Origin: JAMZMI01 sp039970095
GTDB taxonomy: Bacteria > Bacteroidota > Bacteroidia > Cytophagales > Cyclobacteriaceae
Assembly: GCA_039970095.1 (NCBI GenBank)
Contig: JBDVMP010000062.1
Location: forward strand, 1-64,000
Direction of reading: 5' to 3'
DNA length: 64,000 bases
Below are positions 43,469-53,291 of the stretch, piece after piece. The translations under genes were made by a program, and so were the position numbers. Below the pieces are notes generated by a model that searched no databases, had not been told where the DNA came from, and saw only the letters and a list, made by a program, of their open reading frames with translations. Each line of letters begins with the position of its first letter. Position 1 is the stretch's first letter.

Positions 43469-44302
43469 ATGAAAAAGTTATTTACTCTTTTGATGATAGC
43501 AGGTGTTTTCACTTTCTCTTCAGTGAATACATACGCTCAGGATGATGCGGAAATGGCAGCAGATTCATCTATGGTTTCAGACGACTCAACAGCAGTTGCT
43601 GAAACAGAAACCGTGGTTGAAGAAGCCGCACCTGCAGCCGAGCCTGTAGTAGAAGAAGAAGGTGAGATTGGCTTTCACCAAAATGTGAAAAGATTGTTTA
43701 TCGATGGCGGGGCTACATTTATGGGTATCGTCTTGATATGTTTGATTCTTGGATTAGCCGTGGCTATCGAAAGAATCATTCACCTTAATCTGGCAACAAC
43801 AAACGTTAAAAAATTATTGGCCAATGTAGAAAGTGCACTTGCTAGTGGAGGTGTTGAGGCTGCTAAAGAGGTTTGCAGAAACACAAGAGGCCCTGTTGCA
43901 TCTATCTTCGTTCAAGGTATGATGAGGATGTCAGAAGGTATCGAAATGGTTGAAAAATCAATCATTGCTTACGGTTCTGTTGAAATGGGAAAACTTGAAA
44001 GAGGTATGGTTTGGATATCACTTTTCATCTCTCTTGCTCCAATGCTAGGTTTCATGGGAACTGTAATTGGTATGATCGACGCATTCGAAGCAATTGCAGC
44101 TGCTGGAGACGTTTCTCCTTCGCTAGTTGCTGATGGTATCAAAGTTGCCCTATTGACAACTGTTGGTGGTTTGATTGTGGCCGTAATACTTCAAGTATTC
44201 TACAACTACCTAATCTCCAAGATTGACTCTTTGGTAAACAGTATGGAAGATGCTTCAATATCAGTAGTTGATATTTTGGTGAAGCATAATCTTTCTAAAT
44301 AA
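43469..44302 (+). CDS. exbB: ExbB/TolQ/MotA family proton channel subunit
   Basis: A 277-residue membrane protein that couples the proton gradient to TonB- or Tol-type energy transfer. The N-terminus has a cleavable-looking signal (about 1-23, ending TYAQ) and an acidic/Ala-rich segment (about 24-66). Three transmembrane helices follow, with the MotA/ExbB core GSVEMGKLERGMVWISLFISLAPMLGFMGTVIGMIDAF spread over about 170-205. It heads an operon with two exbD genes. The extra N-terminal segment is typical of Bacteroidota ExbB. Confidence 0.93.
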   Translation: MKKLFTLLMIAGVFTFSSVNTYAQDDAEMAADSSMVSDDSTAVAETETVVEEAAPAAEPVVEEEGEIGFHQNVKRLFIDGGATFMGIVLICLILGLAVAIERIIHLNLATTNVKKLLANVESALASGGVEAAKEVCRNTRGPVASIFVQGMMRMSEGIEMVEKSIIAYGSVEMGKLERGMVWISLFISLAPMLGFMGTVIGMIDAFEAIAAAGDVSPSLVADGIKVALLTTVGGLIVAVILQVFYNYLISKIDSLVNSMEDASISVVDILVKHNLSK

Positions 44303-44321
44303 TCTTTAACCGGATAGCACT

Positions 44322-44627
44322 ATGGATATTATAGATATAGGATTATTTGCGAGTTACGTGCTAGTGGCATTATGTGCCGTAGCAGCGATTCTGATTCCGG
44401 TTATACAATCATTGGGAGACCCTAAATCTCTGGTTAAGTCAGGGATAGGTTTGGGTGTTGTTTTAGTTGTATTTCTTATTGGTTATACAATGGCCAGCGG
44501 AGAATCAGACACAGCTTCCGAAGGTGTAGCTAAAGTGGTAGGAGCTGGAATTATTTCAATGTATATTTTCTTAATTCTTGCTGTAGCAGGAATTGTGTTT
44601 ACAGAAATTTCTAAAGCTTTAAAGTAA
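44322..44627 (+). CDS. Small membrane protein of the ExbB-ExbD operon
   Basis: A 101-residue protein with three predicted transmembrane segments (about 8-28, 43-60, 74-96) and a short ALK tail. It lies between exbB and exbD, sharing one base with the exbD start. Its conservation in this position is family knowledge; its role is unknown, perhaps an accessory subunit of the channel. Confidence 0.8.
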   Translation: MDIIDIGLFASYVLVALCAVAAILIPVIQSLGDPKSLVKSGIGLGVVLVVFLIGYTMASGESDTASEGVAKVVGAGIISMYIFLILAVAGIVFTEISKALK

Positions 44628-45259
44628 TGCCTAGAGGTAAAAAAAGAGATACGCCTGAGGTAAGCTCAGGGTCAATGGCGGATATAGCTTTCTTGCTCCT
44701 TATCTTCTTTTTGGTAACCACTACCATTGCGAATGACAAGGGGATTATGTTGCTATTACCTCCTAAGGTTGACCCTAATGAGCCGCCACCGGATATCACG
44801 AAGAATGATAGAAACATCTTCAAGATATTGGCCAACTCTCAGGATAACCTACTTGTGGAAGACGAGCCATACACTGCTCCGATTTCGAATCTGAAGGACG
44901 ATGTTAAGAGTTTTATTCTAAACTTCGGAAAACCTACTGAGGAAGGAATCGCATTGTATAGCAGTTTGCCTTCAAGCATGAAGGCGAAAATTAACGCCAC
45001 AGGGAAGAGAGCCGATTCATCGGATGACCCTACAGAGTGCGTTGTTTCGTTCAAAGCGAATAGAGGAACAAGTTATGATTTGTATATCCAGGTTTTGGAT
45101 GCGATTAACTCAGCTTACAATGAAGTTTACGCGGAGAGGGTTGGTATCACTGTAGATGAGTGGCTGTCTCTTGATAGAGATGATGACATCCAAAAGGATA
45201 TGTATAATAAAGGAAGGCAAGGGATACCCCGTGCTATTTCTATTGCGGAACCTGATTAA
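44627..45259 (+). CDS. exbD: ExbD/TolR family protein (first)
   Basis: A 210-residue biopolymer transport protein with a short basic N-terminus, one transmembrane helix (about 16-38) carrying the proton-carrying Asp in SMADIAFLLLIFFLVTTTI, and a periplasmic domain. It is longer than classic ExbD (about 140) because of an insertion around residues 75-150. Confidence 0.92.
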   Translation: MPRGKKRDTPEVSSGSMADIAFLLLIFFLVTTTIANDKGIMLLLPPKVDPNEPPPDITKNDRNIFKILANSQDNLLVEDEPYTAPISNLKDDVKSFILNFGKPTEEGIALYSSLPSSMKAKINATGKRADSSDDPTECVVSFKANRGTSYDLYIQVLDAINSAYNEVYAERVGITVDEWLSLDRDDDIQKDMYNKGRQGIPRAISIAEPD

Positions 45260-45271
45260 TTAAGTAAGAAT

Positions 45272-45733
45272 ATGTCAAAATTTAAAAAGAATACGAGTGC
45301 GTCGCAGGATATACCAACTGCTGCATTGCCTGACATTATTTTTATGTTGTTGTTCTTCTTTATGGTGACAACTGTGATGAGAGAAACAGATATCATGGTG
45401 AAGCAGCAACTTCCGAAAGCATCTCAGCTTACTAAAATCGAAAGAAAGTCTTTGGTTAGCTATATCTATTTGGGTGAGCCTAAGAATACTAGTCTTTATG
45501 GTAATGAGCCTAAGATTCAGACAAATGATGTTTTTGTAGACGTGGATGATATTATCCAATTTGTGAATCAGGAAAAAGACAAGTTGTCGGAAGTTGAAAG
45601 AGACCAAATCACAATGTCGATGAAAGTGGATGTGGATGTGAAGTTTGGTATCGTTTCAGATGTTCAGCAGGAACTACGAGAGGCTAATGCCCGAAGGGTT
45701 CTTTACAGTTCAATTAAAACAGCGGATTTATAA
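45272..45733 (+). CDS. exbD: ExbD/TolR family protein (second)
   Basis: A 153-residue ExbD with the membrane Asp in LPDIIFMLLFFFMVTTVM (about 20-37) and a TolR-like periplasmic domain ending DVQQELREANARRVLYSS. It pairs with the longer ExbD upstream; two ExbD paralogues may form a hetero-dimer in the channel. Confidence 0.93.
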   Translation: MSKFKKNTSASQDIPTAALPDIIFMLLFFFMVTTVMRETDIMVKQQLPKASQLTKIERKSLVSYIYLGEPKNTSLYGNEPKIQTNDVFVDVDDIIQFVNQEKDKLSEVERDQITMSMKVDVDVKFGIVSDVQQELREANARRVLYSSIKTADL

Positions 45734-45753
45734 AACCTGCTTTTTAGATATTC

Positions 45754-45787
45754 AAAAGCCATTCCTGATTCAGGAATGGCTTTTTTT
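45754..45787. terminator. Bidirectional terminator after exbD
   Basis: Perfect stem around GCCATTCCTGA / TCAGGAATGGC with A4 before and T7 after. The right edge touches the stop codon of the convergent gene. Confidence 0.92.
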
Positions 45788-46190
45788 ATTTGTCTTCTTT
45801 TTGCTTTTCTTCAAGCCATTTATTGAATTGCTTGCTGGCTTTCTCAAATTCTTTGGATAGATCATCAAAAACCCTTTCGGTTTCCTTCTTTAGGTCATCT
45901 AAATCACCTTCAGTGGAGTTGGTGAGTTTTTCAGCGGACCTCAGAATCTTCTCTTTTGACCGCTTTAGATCTTTTATAGCTTGCTCTATTTCCCTTTTCG
46001 GCTCATCAGCTGTATTTTTCCCTTCGCGTTTTAGCTCGGCTATTTTTGCTTCAATTTTTTCCTGCATTTGCTGAAATTCCTCCGAAAGCTGTTCTTTCTT
46101 TTGTTCTAGTGTTTCCGCTTTCTGTTCACTTTCCGGTTGTGTGCACTGCGTAAGAAGTGCTATCGTAATAATTGTCAGTGTTTTTTTCAT
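45786..46190 (-). CDS. Coiled-coil lipoprotein
   Basis: A 134-residue lipoprotein with signal and lipobox LLTQC (Cys 16). The rest is almost entirely charged Glu/Lys heptad repeats (about 25-130) predicted as one long alpha-helical coiled coil, similar to apolipoprotein-like or stress-related envelope proteins. No family assigned. Convergent with the second exbD. Confidence 0.8.
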   Translation of the reverse strand: MKKTLTIITIALLTQCTQPESEQKAETLEQKKEQLSEEFQQMQEKIEAKIAELKREGKNTADEPKREIEQAIKDLKRSKEKILRSAEKLTNSTEGDLDDLKKETERVFDDLSKEFEKASKQFNKWLEEKQKEDK

Positions 46191-46681
46191 TACTTCGAAT
46201 TTATCGTTTTGATATTCACAAACTCGTAATTCCCATTGCCAGGTAGCTTTAATATGAACATACTTTTAAGAGGAAAATGTAGTTTGCCCTTCACTAAATT
46301 ATGAACAAAATAGCAGCCTGACTCTATTTTTGTGTTCGCTATTTTTAAGATGTTTTTCAATATTTGAGAATCATACAAATTTCAGATGCTAGCGTCGCTA
46401 GTGATTTACTACGGCTAATTGGCACAGCGTTTTCGGCGGATTAGTCACAGACCCATGCACACTTTGCTGCTTCTGTGATTGATTTAGAGCATTTGTGATA
46501 GAGGTAGATAACGCCTTAAATATTTTTCTTATGTTCCTAACTAAGATGTGGCGTGTGTCAAACGCTTGAATTGGTTGATGCCTCAGGTTTCTTCCAGTTT
46601 GTTCATGATGTTGCCATATCATATATGTAAACACGGGAGACTAGAAATTCTTTCGTCGAGAATTCCGATTTTATAGCTTGC
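46191..46681. other. 491-base intergenic region with a small palindrome
   Basis: No convincing gene on either strand. A perfect 13-nt inverted repeat CTAGCGTCGCTAG lies at 46389-46401. A reverse-strand open stretch of 78 codons (46398-46634) has no recognisable motif and ends in this palindrome. It could be a decayed gene or a repeat; nothing firmer is visible. Confidence 0.4.
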
Positions 46682-47188
46682 TCACGCACTCGCTTTCCTT
46701 TCTAGATAAGGCTTCCAATCTTCTCTTAAGTGTTTAGTTGTGGTTTTAATAAAAGCCATGTAAGAAGGTCTGAATGGCTTACTTCTTAGTGTCAACCCCA
46801 CTTCTTCTGGTGATTGGTTGCCTTTGCGAGTATTGCAGCTTTTGCAGGCGGTTACAAGGTTGCTCCAGGTTGATTTTCCGCCTTTTGATCTAGGATTCAA
46901 GTGGTCTAGAGTAAGATCACTTCCCGAACCACAATATTGGCATAGGTGATTATCTCTTTTAAAAATATTTTGTCGGGTAAGAATTACGCCTTTGTAAGGA
47001 ACATGTACGTAGTTCTTGATTTTGATCACTGTGGGTCTGGGAAAGGAGCTCTTGATGGTGCGAAGTTTCAACTTCAGATCTTCACATAGTAGGTCGGCCT
47101 TATTCAGGTATATCAGCAAAAATGCCCGTTCAGTCGAACAGATAGAGATTGGTGAAAAATCCTGATTAAGAACCAACACCGTACTCAT
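46682..47188 (-). CDS. HNH endonuclease
   Basis: A 168-residue nuclease-fold protein. The HNH core has CQYCGSGSDLTLDHLNPRSKGGKSTWSNLVTACKSCNTRKGN over about residues 85-127, with two CxxC zinc pairs and the DHLNPRSKGG active site. Such single-domain HNH proteins are common housekeeping-associated genes in Bacteroidota. It starts inside the smpB stop (ATGA overlap), so the two are co-translated. Confidence 0.9.
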   Translation of the reverse strand: MSTVLVLNQDFSPISICSTERAFLLIYLNKADLLCEDLKLKLRTIKSSFPRPTVIKIKNYVHVPYKGVILTRQNIFKRDNHLCQYCGSGSDLTLDHLNPRSKGGKSTWSNLVTACKSCNTRKGNQSPEEVGLTLRSKPFRPSYMAFIKTTTKHLREDWKPYLERKASA

Positions 47189-47655
47189 ATCAACTTGATT
47201 CGTTTGAGTTCCCTGTCCTGATCTTTTTTCTTGATGCTGTCGCGCTTGTCGAAGAGTTTTTTACCCTGAGCCAGCGCGATTTCAAGTTTGGCCATTCCTC
47301 GCGAGTTGATATAGACCCGAACAGGAACTATTGTAAGTCCCTTTTCTTCTGTTTTTGCTCTTAGCTTTTCGATCTCTTTCTTTTTGATCAGTAGTTTTCG
47401 ATCTCTCGTTGGCTCGTGAGCATTAAAAGAGCTTTCCTTATAAGGAGAAATATTCATCCCTTTGATAAAAAGCTCACCTTTGCTGATGAAACAATATGCT
47501 TCCGTGACAGATGCCTTGCCTTCACGTATAGATTTGATTTCTGAGCCTTTCAAAACCATACCGGCTTCAATTTTTTCCAGAAAGCTAAACTCGTAAGATG
47601 CCTTACGGTTTTTGATTTGAATGTTGCTGGAAAATCTGGACTTATCTTGACTCAT
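47185..47655 (-). CDS. smpB: SsrA-binding protein SmpB
   Basis: A 156-residue tmRNA partner in trans-translation. It has the KGSEIKSIREGKASVTEAYC core and the basic tail GKKLFDKRDSIKKKDQDRELKR. tmRNA itself is not seen in the window. Confidence 0.97.
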   Translation of the reverse strand: MSQDKSRFSSNIQIKNRKASYEFSFLEKIEAGMVLKGSEIKSIREGKASVTEAYCFISKGELFIKGMNISPYKESSFNAHEPTRDRKLLIKKKEIEKLRAKTEEKGLTIVPVRVYINSRGMAKLEIALAQGKKLFDKRDSIKKKDQDRELKRIKLI

Positions 47656-47700
47656 ACTCTAAATTTACTAAGAACGATTGATACTAGTTGAAAATGCTGC

Positions 47701-48705
47701 TCAAATTGACATTCTGGGTATGGGACTATCTCTCAGATCTCCGAATATGGCATCTTTAAATTTCAAATAGCCCGTCATGGCAACCATGGCTGCATTATCT
47801 GTGCAGTATTCAAATTTCGGAATATATACCTTCCAATTACGTTTCACAGCCTCTTCATTCAACCTCTTCCTGATTCCTGAGTTGGCTGATACTCCTCCAG
47901 CTATAGCAACGTGTTTAATGCCAGTATTCTTAGCTGCCTTTATGAGTTTTGCGAAAAGCATATCTATTAAGGTTTTTTGAAGACTAGCCGCCAGATCGTT
48001 CATGTTGTCTGTAAGGAAATTTGGATTCTTCTTATTTTCATCCCGAAGAAAATAAAGAAAGGCTGTTTTAATTCCTGAAAAGGAGTAATTCAAATCAGGG
48101 ATGTTACTGTGTGGGAAGCTGAATTTGTCTTCATTCCCTTCACTGGCTAGTTTGTCCACTTTAGGGCCTCCCGGGTAGCCCAGCTCCATGATTTTCCCAC
48201 ATTTATCAAAAGCTTCGCCAACTGCATCGTCTATGGTTGTTCCTATTACTTTCATTTCATGATAGCTAGACACTTCAACGATTTGAGTGTGACCACCACT
48301 TACAGTCAAACAAAGAAAAGGGAACTTCGGTTTTGGGTCTTCTATGAAGTGGGCCAAAACATGTGCTCGCATATGATTGATGGGTATTAATGGTATATCT
48401 AGAGATGCTGCTATGCCTTTTGCGAAAGAACTGCCAACCAGAAGAGCTCCAAGCAGACCAGGGCCCTGCGTATATGCAATAGCTGAAATGTCTGATACTG
48501 AGGTATTGGTTTCAGCTAAACATGCGTTAAGAGTAGGAATGATGTTTTTCTGGTGTGCTCTGGAGGCCAGTTCTGGAACCACACCGCCAAATTTTTCATG
48601 AATGGATTGTGTGGCGATATTATTACTGATTATTTCTCCATCTTTGCAGATAGCAGCAGCAGTCTCATCACACGATGACTCAATACCCAGTATTATTTCA
48701 CTCAT
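47701..48705 (-). CDS. tsaD: tRNA N6-threonylcarbamoyladenosine synthase TsaD
   Basis: Transfers threonylcarbamoyl to A37 of ANN-decoding tRNAs. It has 334 residues with ILGIESSCDETAAA at the N-terminus, the metal-binding H-x3-H in NHMRAHVLAH (about 109-118), the ATP loop VSGGHTQI and the late DNAAMVAMTG segment. Divergent from tamB. Confidence 0.97.
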   Translation of the reverse strand: MSEIILGIESSCDETAAAICKDGEIISNNIATQSIHEKFGGVVPELASRAHQKNIIPTLNACLAETNTSVSDISAIAYTQGPGLLGALLVGSSFAKGIAASLDIPLIPINHMRAHVLAHFIEDPKPKFPFLCLTVSGGHTQIVEVSSYHEMKVIGTTIDDAVGEAFDKCGKIMELGYPGGPKVDKLASEGNEDKFSFPHSNIPDLNYSFSGIKTAFLYFLRDENKKNPNFLTDNMNDLAASLQKTLIDMLFAKLIKAAKNTGIKHVAIAGGVSANSGIRKRLNEEAVKRNWKVYIPKFEYCTDNAAMVAMTGYLKFKDAIFGDLRDSPIPRMSI

Positions 48706-48725
48706 TTTTTCCGAAGTAAATTAAT

Positions 48726-51700
48726 TTGAACGGCAAGTTAATCATAGGAAATATACTTACAGTCCTGAGAAAAGTGATCTTGTGGACAATCCTCACGGTT
48801 TTACTTTCTTTGGTTGTGGCCATCATGCTGGCGCAAACGGCGTGGTTTCAAAACTCCGCTAAGGATAAGGTGCTGGCTTGGGTCAATGAAGCAACCGAGC
48901 AGCAAACGGATATTGATCACATTCAAATAAAGTGGTTTGATCATGTAGAAATACACGGATTGAAGGTGCTAGACTACAAGGAGAACATACTGCTACAGGC
49001 GGAAATTCTTAGGGTTGATTATGATCTCCTGAATTTGATCAAGGGAAATACGCTTAGTTTGGATCAAATCGAGCTAGGTCAAGGGGAATTTAATTTAGCT
49101 AAATATGATGACCCACGTAGTATTAATCTCATTGAATATGTTCAAAGCATTAGAGGTGTGTTGCCACCAAAAAAGCCCATAGATAAACGCGCTGAAAGTG
49201 GAGTGATTTTACTTGATCACATCTATTTGAGTGATCTGAGTTTTTCGTTTAATAATGAATTGTCCGATAGCCTTGAGGCTTCTCGGTTTGATTTCGCTCA
49301 TTTCAAGTTTGATATTCCGGAAGCGATAATGAGTGATTTTAGGATGCAGGCTGATACCATCACGCTCAATATCAATTCCTTCTTGGGGACAGACCAAAAT
49401 TCCGGTTTTGATGTTAAATCTCTTGCTACCAATTTCGAGTTATCAAACAGGAGAATTGTTTTGGATGATTTGGATCTGAAATTGGCACAATCAAATATCC
49501 GTGAATATGCCCGATTTGATTTTACAGGACTGAATGATTTCTCTTATTTCGTCGATAGTGTTGCCATGGAGCTGAATTTGAGCGAAAGCTACATACATCC
49601 AGATGATCTCAGGTATTTCGCATCACTCGACTCTTCGCTAGTTCCTGTGTCCATTAGCGGGCATGTTAAAGGTATGGTTGGAGACTTGTCAGTGAAAAAT
49701 TTGACACTTGAACTAACAGACAATACCTATTTAAAAGGCAGTGTGGATTTTCTCGGTTTGCCGAACATTGACGAAACTTTTATCATCTTGGATGTAAACT
49801 CTGGACGAGTACGGTCGAGCGATTTGGATCAGGTACTTAATCAGGTACCTGAAAGTATCCGAGAACTTGGTCAGGTTAGTTTTGATGGCCAATTTTCGGG
49901 GTTTCTTTCTGATTTTGTGGCAAAGGCCAATGTTTCCACCAGAAAAGGACGGCTGGTGTCTGATTTGAATTTAAAACTCAAATCGGGATGGGAGAATGCC
50001 AGTTATTCGGGAAAACTAAAAATCACCAATTTCAATGCCGGTGCATTTCTCAATGAGCGCGAGCTGGTGCAGAAAGTGAATTTTGATGGTTTCATAAAAG
50101 GAAAAGGGTTGACCATAGAAAATGCAGATTTTTATACTGAAGCCAAACTCACCAATACGGGTATATATGGCTACAACTACAAGGAAATCACCGCAAAAGG
50201 CAAGTTTGCATCCCGTTATTTCGATGGGTCGCTTACTGTCCGGGATCCAAATGCAAGACTTAGCGCAACTGGGAGTTTGAATTTTGCACATACTCCTGAA
50301 AAACTCAATGTCAGGGCTGATATAGAGCGAATTGATTTTAAAAAACTGGGGTTGATCAGTAAGGAATTGACTCTACAGTCTAAAGTGAATTTCGATTTAC
50401 TAGGGTTGAACATAGACAGCCTGACGTCTCAAGCTTCCATAAGGGATATGAGTGTGAATTACTTGGGACGAAAGCTCGACGTTGACTCAATCAGTTTTTC
50501 AACAGAAAATGATGGTTCAGGAAGGGTTATCAAGTTCGCTCTGCCGGATATATCAGGTGAAGTTGAAGGTAACTTTTACTACACCCAACTTATTAGCGAT
50601 GTACGTTTGATCTCAGATGAGATAAGTCGATATTTTGAACTCACTGAAGAGGCTGATAGCGTTGAGTTTGGAAAGAATCAGTTCTCCAGATATCAGTTAG
50701 ATTTTGAGGTGAGGTACGGAGACTTATCTCCATACCTAAGCTTTTTTAATCAGGATATTTATTTGTCAGAAAATGGTAAGGTAGAAGGAACATATTATCA
50801 GCGTAAAAATGCGATGCTTACAATTTATACCGATATCGATTCGGTTAACTACATGGGGATGGGATTTAGAGGAAATAGTTTTGATGTTAATGTGATCAAG
50901 GATTTAGATTCTCTTGGGATTATGGCAGTTGCTAATTTGGCATCCGAAAGGCAGCACTGGGGACAAGTGCCATCTACGTCCAACCTTAACCTGGAAGCTG
51001 TTTGGCAAGACAATGAGTTGACAATCTATTCGAATGTTGGGCAGCCGGAAACCAATTCTCATGCCTCGATAAATGCCGTATTGGACTTTTTTGAAGATGA
51101 ACTGATTTTTAAATTCTTGCCCTCAAACGTTACAGTTTTAGGAGATAGGTGGTACTTCAATCCCGAGAACGAAATTGTCTTCAAGGGAAATACAATTCGC
51201 GTTAGTCAGCTTGATTTCAATCAGCAGAATCAGAAAATACTAATAAATGGAATATATGCAGACACTGCAGAAAGCAAACTTGAGGTTGAGTTCGATAGGT
51301 TTCATTTACAAAACCTAAATACGGTTATTCCAGTAAAAACGCAAGGCGTTCTTGATGGCAAGTTCAATCTGAAGAAGAATGTGGGTGATGATAATTTCTA
51401 TTTCATAAGTGACATACAGGTGGATCAGCTTGTAGTAGATAATTACCTGGTGGGCAATATGAGTGGCTCGAGCGAGTGGGATGCAAATAAAAAAAGGGTG
51501 GGATTAGATATGGAAATTGTTAGGTCGGGGATCAATACCATTGATCTTGAAGGTTTTTTTTACCCGGAAGCCGATAAAGATGAGCTTGATATTGAAGTCA
51601 CGTTTGAGCAAGCCAACTTGAAGTTATTTGCACCGATTTTTGAAGGTACAGTATCAGGACTTGAAGGATTGGCCAGCGGAAAAGTCAAAGTAACAGGAAC

Positions 51701-53240
51701 AAGGTTGCTGCCAATGCTTGATGGAACAACAAATATCACAGATGGTCGATTCACCTATGATTATTTGGGGGTAACATACCTTTTTGATGGGGCCGTCAAC
51801 TTTAACAATGAAGCGATTAATTTTTCTGACATAAGCCTTAGAGACAGAGATTATAATGTTGCATCATTAAATGGGAATTTGTTTCACTCCGGATTCAAGG
51901 ATATCAGGCCTGATATTACACTATCGACAAACAAGTTTCTATTCTTAAACACTACCAGCAGGCCTGGGGAATTGTACTACGGAACAGCCTATGCCTCTGG
52001 CTCTGTTAAAATTGGAGGTACGACGAGTGACTTGCTAATCGATGCAGACGTGCGCTCAGAAAAAGGAACAAAAATCTACATACCTCTTGAGGACGGAAGC
52101 AATGTAGAACAAAAGGAGTATATCACATTTGTTGATTTTTCAGATACCACAAGAGTTTTTGATCTTGATGAGGTGATTCAAAACTCCATCACTGGCGTTA
52201 AGTTGGATTTAGCTATGGAAGTCACATCAGATGCTTATGTTGAGTTGATATTCGACCTTAGAGCTGGTGATATCATTCGCGGTTCGGCCAATGGCAACCT
52301 GAATCTGGTTCTAGATACCAGCGGAGAGTTTGAGATGTTTGGCGATGTAAGTATCACTGACGGTGCTTATAATTTTACCTCAAGCATTGGTGGCAAGACG
52401 CTCATTAGCAAAGAATTCAGCATTCAACCCGGCGGCACCATATCATGGTACGGAGATCCTTATAAAGGAGTGTTGAACTTAAGGGCAATATACCGGCAAT
52501 ATGCAGATATATCGGGACTGAATCCAGAGAGTACTACCGAAACCAGTTCTTCCAATGATTCCGGTTCTTCCAGAGTACCTGTTTTGGTAGCCTTAATACT
52601 TCAAGGTGAAATGCTATCGCCGAATATAGATTTTGAAATTTCAATAGATGACTCTCAAGGGGTTCCGGAAACAGACGCACTGGCTCAGTTGAAACAAATC
52701 AATGATGACGAACAGGAACTGAAGCGTCAGGTTTTCAGCCTTTTGATGCTGCGCAAATTTTCCCCTATAGGCAATTCTTTGAGCCTAAGTGGTGGTAGTG
52801 TTACCAGTATAAGTGAATTCCTAACCAACCAGTTGTCATACTATGCGAGTCAATTCAATGAAAACCTGGAAGTTGATTTAGATCTGGCGGATATGTCTTC
52901 TACAGAAGCGCTCAATACCTTGCAACTCAGATTGTCATATACCTTTTTGGATGGAAGGTTGCGTGTGTCTGGGGGAGGAGGGTTTAATCAAACCTCAACA
53001 AATACTGATGATGGCAATACGTTTGTGGGAGACTGGACAGTTAGGTACTCTCTCACTTCCGACGGAAGGCTTAGGGCGCGAGCATTCCGTCAGTCAGATC
53101 AGGTAGCGGGTACATATCAGCAGGAAACGGGAGTCAGTATTCAGTTGGTCAAATCATTTGATGATTTGAGGAATCTTCTTCCTAAAGCGTTCGAAAAGGC
53201 CCAAAAGAGGCGTGAATCTGAAGGGGAGAAATTAGATTAA
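48726..53240 (+). CDS. tamB: TamB/AsmA-like translocation and assembly module protein
   Basis: A 1504-residue inner-membrane-anchored protein with one N-terminal helix (about 10-35), a long periplasmic beta-taco repeat region (about 50-1050), and a C-terminal DUF490/TamB domain (about 1060-1504). The C-terminal domain has the typical low-hydrophobicity strands and LQGEMLSPNIDFEI, FLTNQLSYYASQFNENLEVDLDL segments. It bridges inner and outer membranes for phospholipid transport or outer-membrane protein assembly. The start must be TTG (48726) or a rarer codon, as an in-frame stop lies three codons upstream and no ATG precedes the membrane helix. Confidence 0.92.
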   Translation: MNGKLIIGNILTVLRKVILWTILTVLLSLVVAIMLAQTAWFQNSAKDKVLAWVNEATEQQTDIDHIQIKWFDHVEIHGLKVLDYKENILLQAEILRVDYDLLNLIKGNTLSLDQIELGQGEFNLAKYDDPRSINLIEYVQSIRGVLPPKKPIDKRAESGVILLDHIYLSDLSFSFNNELSDSLEASRFDFAHFKFDIPEAIMSDFRMQADTITLNINSFLGTDQNSGFDVKSLATNFELSNRRIVLDDLDLKLAQSNIREYARFDFTGLNDFSYFVDSVAMELNLSESYIHPDDLRYFASLDSSLVPVSISGHVKGMVGDLSVKNLTLELTDNTYLKGSVDFLGLPNIDETFIILDVNSGRVRSSDLDQVLNQVPESIRELGQVSFDGQFSGFLSDFVAKANVSTRKGRLVSDLNLKLKSGWENASYSGKLKITNFNAGAFLNERELVQKVNFDGFIKGKGLTIENADFYTEAKLTNTGIYGYNYKEITAKGKFASRYFDGSLTVRDPNARLSATGSLNFAHTPEKLNVRADIERIDFKKLGLISKELTLQSKVNFDLLGLNIDSLTSQASIRDMSVNYLGRKLDVDSISFSTENDGSGRVIKFALPDISGEVEGNFYYTQLISDVRLISDEISRYFELTEEADSVEFGKNQFSRYQLDFEVRYGDLSPYLSFFNQDIYLSENGKVEGTYYQRKNAMLTIYTDIDSVNYMGMGFRGNSFDVNVIKDLDSLGIMAVANLASERQHWGQVPSTSNLNLEAVWQDNELTIYSNVGQPETNSHASINAVLDFFEDELIFKFLPSNVTVLGDRWYFNPENEIVFKGNTIRVSQLDFNQQNQKILINGIYADTAESKLEVEFDRFHLQNLNTVIPVKTQGVLDGKFNLKKNVGDDNFYFISDIQVDQLVVDNYLVGNMSGSSEWDANKKRVGLDMEIVRSGINTIDLEGFFYPEADKDELDIEVTFEQANLKLFAPIFEGTVSGLEGLASGKVKVTGTRLLPMLDGTTNITDGRFTYDYLGVTYLFDGAVNFNNEAINFSDISLRDRDYNVASLNGNLFHSGFKDIRPDITLSTNKFLFLNTTSRPGELYYGTAYASGSVKIGGTTSDLLIDADVRSEKGTKIYIPLEDGSNVEQKEYITFVDFSDTTRVFDLDEVIQNSITGVKLDLAMEVTSDAYVELIFDLRAGDIIRGSANGNLNLVLDTSGEFEMFGDVSITDGAYNFTSSIGGKTLISKEFSIQPGGTISWYGDPYKGVLNLRAIYRQYADISGLNPESTTETSSSNDSGSSRVPVLVALILQGEMLSPNIDFEISIDDSQGVPETDALAQLKQINDDEQELKRQVFSLLMLRKFSPIGNSLSLSGGSVTSISEFLTNQLSYYASQFNENLEVDLDLADMSSTEALNTLQLRLSYTFLDGRLRVSGGGGFNQTSTNTDDGNTFVGDWTVRYSLTSDGRLRARAFRQSDQVAGTYQQETGVSIQLVKSFDDLRNLLPKAFEKAQKRRESEGEKLD

Positions 53241-53291
53241 AAATTATACTTTTCTCAATAAACATTTACCTGATAGGGTGGTTAACCTTCC

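Noticed and set aside
46398..46634. 78-codon reverse-strand frame in the 46.2-46.7 kb gap
   Set aside because: No motif, no clear start signal and no neighbour coupling; not enough to call a gene.
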